In this document: positions 1-7,422 of the stretch, in pieces
Layout: each line of letters starts with the position of its first letter
Numbering within the stretch: the first letter of the stretch is position 1
Assembly: GCA_964401835.1 (NCBI GenBank)
Contig: CAYNZP010000002.1
Span: 196,174-260,173 of the forward strand
Source of the DNA: CAYNZP01 sp964401835
GTDB lineage: Bacteria > Planctomycetota > Phycisphaerae > SM23-33
Reading direction: 5' to 3'
Length of the DNA stretch: 64,000 nt
Notes under the pieces: generated by a model
The model's input: the letters and a program-made list of their open reading frames with translations, nothing else
The model's database searches: none
What the model was told of the DNA's origin: nothing
Made by a program: the position numbers and the translations under genes

Positions 1-54
1 CAGTTCCGTGTCCATCGAAACTGAAGCAGTACTATTTTTCGGCTTTTCAGCCAT
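1..54 (-). CDS. start of an unidentified leftward gene (partial)
   Basis: An ATG at 54-52 on the minus strand opens a frame that stays open for 18 codons to the window edge, reading MAEKPKNSTASVSMDTEL. A GAGG sits about 12 bases upstream of the ATG, a rather long spacing. The visible part is polar and low in hydrophobic residues, so no signal peptide or membrane segment is visible. The product cannot be named because the rest lies outside the window. The neighbouring 165 bases up to the radical SAM gene hold no other convincing reading frame. Confidence 0.4.
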   Translation of the reverse strand, partial: MAEKPKNSTASVSMDTEL

Positions 55-218
55 TTTTCATTCAAGCCTCAGAAATGTTTGTCGGCTTAACCTGTCAGAA
101 CTGCTTACACAGCCAAAAGAAAGGTTGCGGAAAGATACTTCACCGCATGATTCACGTCAACATGTAAAAAAATAAACTTCTAATATATTCTACGCTTCGG
201 CTTGTTAAATGGTTGGCT

Positions 219-1235
219 TTAACTCTTTTTTTTATAGTCATATAGCCCCACCGGGCCAAGTTCATCCAAATAATATCCTTCCCGGGAAAAATGCCGTCGC
301 ATGTCCCAGCAGAGATGGCACTTACTTGCATAACCTTTTTTTTCTACATAACCGCCTTTTTTAGCATGAGTTAGCAGGCCAAGAGGCCCTATATTACTTA
401 ATGTGCCCACAATAAACCTCTTCCCATGAGTTTTATCCAAATCCTTCCAAATTTCTGCAATTTCTTTTTGTTTTTTTGCCTTACCTAAAATAATTCCTGC
501 GCAGGTACCCGGCATAATGACGCCATCTGGCCCAATGTGCACATGTTTTGATCTTAGAAGCGCCCTCTCACATGGATTATTTTTAAAGGCGGTTGCCGGT
601 TTTTGGAGCAAATGTGCCGCAATCAACTCCGCTGCCCTGCCATTCATTCTATCGCGACCCTGGCAGGCATATTGCATGAACAAATCTGCCCTTTCAGAAT
701 CGCTCAAATCAGCTGTATCAAATCCATCTTTCAGCCAATCCATCCATCGGACCTGAACACGGTCTGGACCGAGAATATCCTGGGCTATTTTTGCAGCCAG
801 CCGGCAATGCTCGATTGGAACGAATTGTTGATGGTAGGGGTCGGCTGAGATACCGAACTTTTCCATCCCAGCCTCATCAAGGGCCTTTATGCGGTCCGCG
901 AGCGTTTCTGCATCCGTAGCCCAAAATGCATTAGTCTCGACCTTCACCAGCGGCCCGAGCCCCTGGGCCTTCGCTCTTCGGCAGATTTCTAGCAGCTTAG
1001 GCCAATTACCAAATGGCTCGCCACCGGTCAGATGAACCCTGCAACCATGAGGACTCGCTTCAATAAGTCCTCGCCAGATTTCCAGGGCTTGTTCGACAGA
1101 GAGTTCATCCTTGCAAGACGGGCTGCAATTAAGATAGCACGATGCACAACTGGCATTGCACCAGTATGTAAGCATCAGTCCCGCAAACGACCAGTACTTC
1201 ACGGGCATCGGTTCTGATTTATTATTCCTTGGCAT
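219..1235 (-). CDS. radical SAM domain protein
   Basis: A 338-residue cytosolic protein with the radical SAM cluster motif CX3CX2C at C26, C30 and C33, followed by GGEP at residues 71-74, the usual SAM-contacting motif of this superfamily. These show it binds a 4Fe-4S cluster and cleaves S-adenosylmethionine to a radical. The C-terminal third carries further cysteines (NPCE, PGTC and a CHLC pair near residue 310), which resembles, but does not prove, an auxiliary cluster domain of SPASM type. Such proteins usually modify peptides or assist maturation of another enzyme, but no precursor peptide or partner is seen here. It is divergent from sppA and has no clear Shine-Dalgarno. The substrate is unknown. 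Confidence 0.85.
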   Translation of the reverse strand: MPRNNKSEPMPVKYWSFAGLMLTYWCNASCASCYLNCSPSCKDELSVEQALEIWRGLIEASPHGCRVHLTGGEPFGNWPKLLEICRRAKAQGLGPLVKVETNAFWATDAETLADRIKALDEAGMEKFGISADPYHQQFVPIEHCRLAAKIAQDILGPDRVQVRWMDWLKDGFDTADLSDSERADLFMQYACQGRDRMNGRAAELIAAHLLQKPATAFKNNPCERALLRSKHVHIGPDGVIMPGTCAGIILGKAKKQKEIAEIWKDLDKTHGKRFIVGTLSNIGPLGLLTHAKKGGYVEKKGYASKCHLCWDMRRHFSREGYYLDELGPVGLYDYKKKS

Positions 1236-1341
1236 CGAATCTTTATTCTATATTTTGCCCTGTCGCATAACAAACGATACAATACGATGATAATAAACCA
1301 TGGGTGGACACTGCAGAAGGCTATTTGCCCCGGAGAGAAAA

Positions 1342-3222
1342 ATGAACAACCTTAATTTCACAAAAAAGCTGCTCGCAATTTCACTTATATTGACGATTTG
1401 CATTTCTTCGAGTTTCTCAGCTACAACTCAGCCTGCTTCAGCGCCGGCAACGGAACCTGCGACCCAACCAGCCTCTGAGGCGGCATCTCAGTCAACGTCC
1501 CAGAGTGTCGACCAAGCCGATGCGAAAAAGATTCTTAAAATAGCCCACATCAGGCTCGCGGGCATAATTCTGGAAGGACCGCCCGGCTTTTCGTTTTTCG
1601 CAAATACTCCCGGCCAGTTGACACTCAAAGATGTCCTTCTTCGGTTATCCAAGGCCAGAAAGGATAAAAATGTCGGCATAGTCGCATTGGAAATTGACTC
1701 ATTGAATATCAATTGGGCGCAGGCCCAGGAACTTGCCGAGGCGGTAACACGCCTTAATGCGGAAAAGCCGGTTCATACCTATTTATCATCCGCCAGTGCC
1801 GGTCAATACCTGGTCGCATCAGCCGGGGAAGAGATCGCGATGGAACCGGCTGGCACATTGATGCTTGTTGGACTTGGGGCTGAATTGACTTTTTTCCGAG
1901 GTACTCTTGATTTACTGGGTATCGAACCGCAGATGGTTCAGGTCGGCCGATACAAGGGAGCATCGGAGCCATACGCCCGCAAAGGCCCCTCGCAGGAAAT
2001 GCTCTATGAATACGAAAAAATATTGGATGACCTTTACTACCAACTTTGCAACCAGATTGCCAAACAAAGGGGTTTGAAAATTGCAAAGGTCCAAAAAGCT
2101 ATTGATTCCGGCCCGCTCAGCGCAGCGGCTGGTAAAAAGGCCAAACTGGTCGACAAACTCATTACCAAACTTGATTGGCAAAAAGAGATAAGCGATTCAA
2201 CAGATGACAGCCATGGCGAAATGAAATGGCATGCCAATTACGGCAAAAAGTCGCCAAGGCATCTCAACACATCAAGCCCGTTCAGCTTTTTCTCTGCCGT
2301 CATGGGAGGCGATAAGAAAACAAAAGTCCGCAACTCTACCATCGCCATAATTCACGCCGATGGCCTTATAGTGCCGGGACCAAGCGGAGAAGGAATTTTC
2401 GGACAAAAGATGGTTGGCGCCAAAACCCTGACTGAATGTTTCGAGCGAGTCAGGAAAGACGATCGAATCAAGGCAGTGATTTTCCGCGTGAACTCACCCG
2501 GCGGTTCAGCCTTGGCCAGCGAGCTCATATATCAGGCTGCAAAAAAATGCGCCCAGCAAAAACCCGTAATTGCCAGCATAGCCCAGATGGGTGCAAGCGG
2601 CGGTTACTACATTGCCATAGGTGCCGACACAATCGTAGCGGACGACTCGGCGATAGTCGGCTCGGTCGGAGTTATCAGCGGCAAACTCTCATTTACCGGC
2701 TTGATGAAAAAGGCTGGGATTTCGACTCATGAGATAACACGCGGACGTAACGCGGGGCTTTTCCTGAGCAGGCCATGGAGCCAGCGAGAGATGGACGTGA
2801 TCCGCAAGCACGCCGAGACCACCTATGACATGTTCGTTGAAAGAGTGTCCGAATCTAGGGCCGATCACGTCAAGGATATCAACTCTGTAACTCAGGGAAG
2901 GATTTTCACCGGCAGACAAGCGTCAGAAAACGGGCTGATTGACGAAGTTGGCGGCTTGCACAAGGCAGTCAATCTTGCCAAGGAAAAAGCAAAGCTTGAT
3001 AAGGTCCATTTCCTCACTCTGCCCGAGCCAAAAACCTTCTTTGACATTATCTCTGGCAACGTCGAAGCTAATTCTACTTCGGCCCTGACAGATAATTTGA
3101 CGATAATCGAAAGGATGGCCGGAAAGTCCCCCGGCATGGTATATTTAATTAACTTAGCGAATTTACTTAACGATGAAGCCGTTTCAGCTGCGATGCCCCA
3201 CTTTTTTTCGATAAAACATTAA
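1342..3222 (+). CDS. sppA: signal peptide peptidase SppA, 67K type
   Basis: Membrane-anchored serine protease of family S49 that degrades cleaved signal peptides and other membrane peptides. I place the start at 1342, where GGAGAG precedes the ATG; an in-frame ATG at 1300 lacks such a site. The 626-residue product has an N-terminal hydrophobic signal/anchor (about 8-26), then a Thr/Pro/Ala/Ser-rich linker (27-60), then two tandem S49 halves as in the long E. coli-type enzyme. The general base lysine is K205 in a GRYKGASEP context in the first half, and the nucleophile is S419 in GASGGYY in the second half, so the Ser/Lys dyad is intact. The next gene starts only 10 bases downstream, suggesting an operon. 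Confidence 0.9.
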   Translation: MNNLNFTKKLLAISLILTICISSSFSATTQPASAPATEPATQPASEAASQSTSQSVDQADAKKILKIAHIRLAGIILEGPPGFSFFANTPGQLTLKDVLLRLSKARKDKNVGIVALEIDSLNINWAQAQELAEAVTRLNAEKPVHTYLSSASAGQYLVASAGEEIAMEPAGTLMLVGLGAELTFFRGTLDLLGIEPQMVQVGRYKGASEPYARKGPSQEMLYEYEKILDDLYYQLCNQIAKQRGLKIAKVQKAIDSGPLSAAAGKKAKLVDKLITKLDWQKEISDSTDDSHGEMKWHANYGKKSPRHLNTSSPFSFFSAVMGGDKKTKVRNSTIAIIHADGLIVPGPSGEGIFGQKMVGAKTLTECFERVRKDDRIKAVIFRVNSPGGSALASELIYQAAKKCAQQKPVIASIAQMGASGGYYIAIGADTIVADDSAIVGSVGVISGKLSFTGLMKKAGISTHEITRGRNAGLFLSRPWSQREMDVIRKHAETTYDMFVERVSESRADHVKDINSVTQGRIFTGRQASENGLIDEVGGLHKAVNLAKEKAKLDKVHFLTLPEPKTFFDIISGNVEANSTSALTDNLTIIERMAGKSPGMVYLINLANLLNDEAVSAAMPHFFSIKH

Positions 3223-3232
3223 TAGCAGGAAT

Positions 3233-5170
3233 ATGCCGCAACAAAAGCCGTTCAATCTATTCGTATATGGCACGCTCATGAACCCCTCTGTATTCCGGGC
3301 GGTTCTTGGCAAGCGTCTGGTCAGCCGAGCCAAAGAAGCAGACGACGTAGCAGCTTATTATCCCCGAAAGGCGATTCTCGATAATTTCATAAAGATAAGT
3401 CCGGATAATACATACCAATACGCCGTACCCGATCCTCAAGGGAGAATCAGGGGATTTCTCATTGGCCAGCTTCCCCAAGAGTGCATGGCCTTGCTGAGAA
3501 AATATGAAGGCAAGAATTATTCAAAACGCACAGTGGAAGTCCAAACCAAGGAGGGCTCCGAGCCTGCCGTCGCTTTTGTCGGAAATATCAAACAATTGGA
3601 ACACTCATTCGGATACGAATTCAACGATCACCTGAAGCAGGAAATCCTGTTGGAAGAAAAAATCGACGAAGCCCTCAAAGAGACCGAAAAGGAAAAACTG
3701 AAAACAGGTGAAGCGCTGGCCCGCAGAGCTGTCGGCGAACTCAGAGGCGACAAAATCCGAGATCTTGTCCGAGTGCATTTCGAATCCGGTGGAATCAGTG
3801 ATTATGCCATTAAGCACTCTTTAAAAGAAAAACCAATCCGTGACTTTACCAGGATACTCAAGGACCCCGAGGCAAGCGCTTTGGCACCAAACTACCTCGA
3901 CATGGTCGTCAGACAGGTAGTTTTTAATCAAATCGAAGACCGCATAAGAAAAGATTTTCGATATGAAATTGACCACATAATGTCAGACGGCAGTTATTAC
4001 GATCGAGCGATCAGCTCTCTGGCAGCACTGCGGATAATTAATTCAACGCGCAATCTCAATGCTGTGGTAACCGATTGCATGTCAGATCTCGTTTTCGGGA
4101 AAGACCACCTGGTTGATTTTGTCCGCTGCGCGATTATTGCCGCGGATTCACTTTATAATTATCAATCAGCCAAACGCCAGATTGAATTCATACGCTCTCA
4201 TTCCGATGGTGGTTTTATTCCCATGGGAGCTGAAGTGGAATTTTCCAATATCGGCCACTCGGTGATTGACGATCCTAAGGGAGAGGTTCTTAGAGATCGT
4301 TCTTATGACAGTTTCTTATTTTTTTCTGACTTCGGACTGGATATCCTGACATGGAAATTGGGCGGCCATATTGATGACCATCATGAAAAAGTGGCCGGAA
4401 GACCCCGCAGGGGCTTTTTTGAGTTGGCGTTAGGCAACCTCTCTATCGAAGCGAATCTCTCCAAGCCTCTCACAAGCGACCCCTGGGTGATAAACCAATT
4501 CATTCAGGAAACCAGGCAATTTTACAAAATAGCACCACACAGTATTCATCTCTCGCTCCAGGTACGTAGCCAGCACAGAAAACCAGACCGTGACCGCCTA
4601 CTACCCTTGTCAGTACTAAAGTGTCTCTTTGCTATAGCCGGTGCGCCGACAGTCAATCTAGATGGAAAGTTGATAATAAAAAGATTGATGTCGGATGAGA
4701 TCATCTCTATTGCCCCGACACCCCGCATGATGTTTTCGGACATCTCAATGCGACGGAGTACCGATGCCGATGAGGCATATCCCCCGATAAGCCCGGCAAG
4801 GGTGAGCGGAAGGTATGTTCAACAATTCAAGTTCCTCGCTCTTTCCGAGGATATCAATTATGAGCCAATAGTAATGGCACTTAAAGGACTGCAAATAAGC
4901 CTTCTTCCGGGATCTTTTTTGACAGCATATCAATACAAAAACTCACGCAAGCACCGTAACAGGTTTAACAATTTGGTTGAATGGGGCGGGAATGTCGAAA
5001 AGCTTAGTATTAAGGAAATTGGTGAGTTCCTCAATTATATACACGAGGGACTTTACAAGGAGCGCCGCGGCAAACCCGCTCACAGTGGCGCTTATATTGC
5101 CTGGTCTTTAAATCAACTCAACGACATGCTGGAAAAGTTCAACCGCCTGATTAAAAACAACGGGGATTAA
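3233..5170 (+). CDS. gamma-glutamylcyclotransferase-like domain fused to amidoligase-like domain
   Basis: A 645-residue protein. Residues 6-130 match the AIG2/gamma-glutamylcyclotransferase fold: YGTLM at 12-16 and YEGKNYSKR with the expected catalytic glutamate E92. These enzymes release 5-oxoproline from gamma-glutamyl amines. After a charged helical linker, residues from about 330 onward begin with GAEVEF (332-337), and later show a FELALGN...KPLTSD strand and IHLSL (H439), an order that resembles the ATP-dependent carboxylate-amine ligase (GCS2/amidoligase) fold, which often starts with GxExE and has a late HxH-type strand. The second assignment is inference; the HxH is reduced to one histidine. 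No signal peptide is visible, so it is probably cytosolic. It lies 10 bases after sppA. Confidence 0.7.
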   Translation: MPQQKPFNLFVYGTLMNPSVFRAVLGKRLVSRAKEADDVAAYYPRKAILDNFIKISPDNTYQYAVPDPQGRIRGFLIGQLPQECMALLRKYEGKNYSKRTVEVQTKEGSEPAVAFVGNIKQLEHSFGYEFNDHLKQEILLEEKIDEALKETEKEKLKTGEALARRAVGELRGDKIRDLVRVHFESGGISDYAIKHSLKEKPIRDFTRILKDPEASALAPNYLDMVVRQVVFNQIEDRIRKDFRYEIDHIMSDGSYYDRAISSLAALRIINSTRNLNAVVTDCMSDLVFGKDHLVDFVRCAIIAADSLYNYQSAKRQIEFIRSHSDGGFIPMGAEVEFSNIGHSVIDDPKGEVLRDRSYDSFLFFSDFGLDILTWKLGGHIDDHHEKVAGRPRRGFFELALGNLSIEANLSKPLTSDPWVINQFIQETRQFYKIAPHSIHLSLQVRSQHRKPDRDRLLPLSVLKCLFAIAGAPTVNLDGKLIIKRLMSDEIISIAPTPRMMFSDISMRRSTDADEAYPPISPARVSGRYVQQFKFLALSEDINYEPIVMALKGLQISLLPGSFLTAYQYKNSRKHRNRFNNLVEWGGNVEKLSIKEIGEFLNYIHEGLYKERRGKPAHSGAYIAWSLNQLNDMLEKFNRLIKNNGD

Positions 5171-5206
5171 ATAAAACGCCGACACAACAAGGCTGCAACC
5201 AGGGGA

Positions 5207-6808
5207 TTATTCAGCTGCGCCTTCCTTGACGTCGTCACCATTGGGCCGTTTGCCCTCAAGAATAAATCTTGAATATGCACGGAATATCTTATCGTCCGTT
5301 TCGGTCTTCATGAGGGTTTCGGCATATTCCCTCGCTTGGGTGAAATCTTCCGCATTGAAGCTCATGAAAGCGGCCAGGAAGGCCATTTCCGGTTTTATTG
5401 CCCCCTCTTGCGTTTTCATCCGCTCGACAACCATTGACATCCTTGCCTTATAGATTTCCTTACTCAGAAGCTTATTAACATCAAACCGGGTTTCCATAAG
5501 CGGAGGAAACAGACGAAACGCAGTTCTGGCGTGCATGGCTGCGGTCAGCGGTTCCCCGGCAGAGAAAAGTGCAAATGCAAGCCCAACCCTCGCCAGTGGA
5601 TTTTTATTATTCAGCATCACGGCCAATTCATATGTATTTGCCGCATCGTAAAATTTGCCCTGCTTCAAAAGTCTTTCCCCTTCAGCCATTTTCCGATTGA
5701 ACGCATCAGGACTCATACCTGCAAGGCCGCGTATCAACACTACATCATCAGGCGACAGTGTTACAAGTTGTGTAATATCAACTGTTTCTTCACCGGCCTC
5801 CTGCGGGGTATCAGGAGCTTGTATTTCCATTTCTTCCTGGACCGGAGCGATGACAGGCTGGCGGGGCTCAAGTTCAACGACGGTAGCCTTGGATTCTTCC
5901 CGTTGCTTTTGCAGGTTCGTAAGGATGTCAAAAAAAACGTCCTGGTTTGACTCGGGCATCTGAGTTTCGGGCAAGGATTGATCTGGGATAGGCACAAGGT
6001 CTTGGGTCATCTTCTCTTCTTTTTGCTTTCTTAGTTTCCGATCTCGATCAGAAGCGATGACCGCAAAGTCCTGATGAGCCTGTGCTTCTACCCCTGCCTT
6101 CAAGCCACGATCCAGACTTTGTTCTTCCTGAGCTACTTCGTACAACTCGCGTGCCAGACCTTCGCGATTTTCTTCTTTAAGTACCGAGAAGAATGACGCT
6201 GCTTGTGGCCTGGTGATTGTCGGCCTGGATCTAATCGAAGACTCAAATTTTACCGGTTCGGGCAACGAGGATTTTATCAACGGACTGGCTAAGACACCCT
6301 GGGTCGGCGGCAGTTCGATAAGTGAGCTATAATTCGCCACGGCGCTTTTATACAGGCCTTGGGCCTGGGTCGCTGATATCGTGCTTCTTTTAGGAACGCT
6401 CGAACCTGGAATCGCAAAACCACCAGCGATAGCCCTGGTTCCAAGAATTGTGCTTGATCTGTCAAGATAAACCGATGTCCTATAAGGTTGGCCTGTCATT
6501 ATCTGCTGGATGCCGACGGACGACTGCCTGAAATCGCTTAGCCCAGCCGAGGGCAAATCCAGTCGGAGCTGATTTGCTGGAAAATAGCCGACATCGCCCT
6601 GAAATCTGGCCAATCCTGTCACCTGCCCGTTAACGTAAAGTTGGGCATTAACCCCCCTCCGGGAACTAACCGCGCTGTTAAAACCCCCGCTACCGACCAG
6701 AAAACTGGAATCCAAAACCTGGCCACTCTGGGTACGGGCAACCTGGGCGTTTGCCAGCGAAACAGCAAAAACCGAAGCTATTACAAGAATTAAGAGTTTT
6801 GCTTTCAT
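5207..6808 (-). CDS. secreted TPR-like protein of unknown function
   Basis: A 533-residue exported protein. The start at 6808 gives a clean signal peptide (MKAKLLILVIASVFAVSLANAQ, cut after ANA); an upstream in-frame GTG would put seven charged residues before it. The first 200 residues of the mature part are rich in Ser, Gly and Gln with no recognisable domain. Residues around 200-350 are charged and Glu/Gln rich, probably helical. The last 150 residues contain two or three helix pairs with TPR character (for example EGERLLKQGKFYDAANTYELA, where A/G-x-x-Y-A spacing is visible). It is convergent with the cyclotransferase fusion. The role is unknown; a periplasmic or envelope scaffold would fit. 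Confidence 0.65.
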   Translation of the reverse strand: MKAKLLILVIASVFAVSLANAQVARTQSGQVLDSSFLVGSGGFNSAVSSRRGVNAQLYVNGQVTGLARFQGDVGYFPANQLRLDLPSAGLSDFRQSSVGIQQIMTGQPYRTSVYLDRSSTILGTRAIAGGFAIPGSSVPKRSTISATQAQGLYKSAVANYSSLIELPPTQGVLASPLIKSSLPEPVKFESSIRSRPTITRPQAASFFSVLKEENREGLARELYEVAQEEQSLDRGLKAGVEAQAHQDFAVIASDRDRKLRKQKEEKMTQDLVPIPDQSLPETQMPESNQDVFFDILTNLQKQREESKATVVELEPRQPVIAPVQEEMEIQAPDTPQEAGEETVDITQLVTLSPDDVVLIRGLAGMSPDAFNRKMAEGERLLKQGKFYDAANTYELAVMLNNKNPLARVGLAFALFSAGEPLTAAMHARTAFRLFPPLMETRFDVNKLLSKEIYKARMSMVVERMKTQEGAIKPEMAFLAAFMSFNAEDFTQAREYAETLMKTETDDKIFRAYSRFILEGKRPNGDDVKEGAAE

Positions 6809-7422
6809 ATGCTTATCTTCTGTGTCCACTTAATATATTCCAATAGTCGGCCATAAGTTCATTTATCATTATCCCCTTTTTGGGGAAAATCTTCTCTTTT
6901 ATTATTTCTCTTTATTGCAGAAGTTACCACTTCCTCCCGCCATTTGAACCTGTGCGGAACAGACGCCCGCCTTGGTCTGGACCTGGCCCGTCGTGAAATC
7001 AACGGGTATCCAATATGTTTCCTTCTCCTGCGCATCTTTTGTATTCCTAAAGGGTAAGACAGCTGAGGCTTCCGCAAGTTTGGCTTTTTTCAGCTTTATG
7101 CTTTTTATTCGAAAAATCCGCTTTTTTTCCTCTCATTATCATTTTACGCCTGCGATTGGGGCTTTAACCATTTTCCGAGGCAGCATTTTGAATCAAAAGC
7201 CAGGAAATATTGCCATCAGCTATATTGGAGCATATTATTAAAATTGAGTTTTAATATTTGGTCTGCCAAGGCCTTTTAATGTAAATATATGTGCTTGTTG
7301 TCATAAGGTTTTGCCTCCGTATAGCCGATTAATCTAAATATGTGAATTTGATCGTTTTTTTATTGAAGGAGCGATTGGATTAAAGGCAGATTTTATTCAA
7401 CTAGATAAGTTTCAGGGATTGT
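6809..7422. other. 614-base spacer between secreted TPR protein and glgP
   Basis: This divergent spacer has AT-rich stretches and holds at most one small leftward reading frame (6902-7117, listed separately). The right part (7242-7422) is AT-rich and must hold the glgP promoter, but no clear -35/-10 pair was found. CAGGG lies shortly before the glgP ATG and is its likely ribosome binding site. Confidence 0.5.
6902..7117 (-). CDS. possible small protein lacking a standard start codon
   Basis: The minus-strand frame ending at the stop 6902-6904 is open back to a stop at 7133. It contains no ATG, GTG or TTG before residue 50 or so, but its composition looks protein-like: a basic N-terminal part, then a segment reading YWIPVDFTTGQVQTKAG and two cysteines (VCSAQ, NFCNK) near the end. 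An ATT codon at 7117 lies 11 bases after GAGAGG, the only plausible start I see (71 residues). It ends about 93 bases before the secreted TPR protein gene. It may equally be a decayed gene or chance. No family is recognised. Confidence 0.2.
   Translation of the reverse strand: MFRIKSIKLKKAKLAEASAVLPFRNTKDAQEKETYWIPVDFTTGQVQTKAGVCSAQVQMAGGSGNFCNKEK

Noticed and set aside
6859..7077. Leftward Arg-rich 72-codon frame
   Set aside because: Arginine-rich composition of an out-of-frame reading of the neighbouring frame at 6902-7117.
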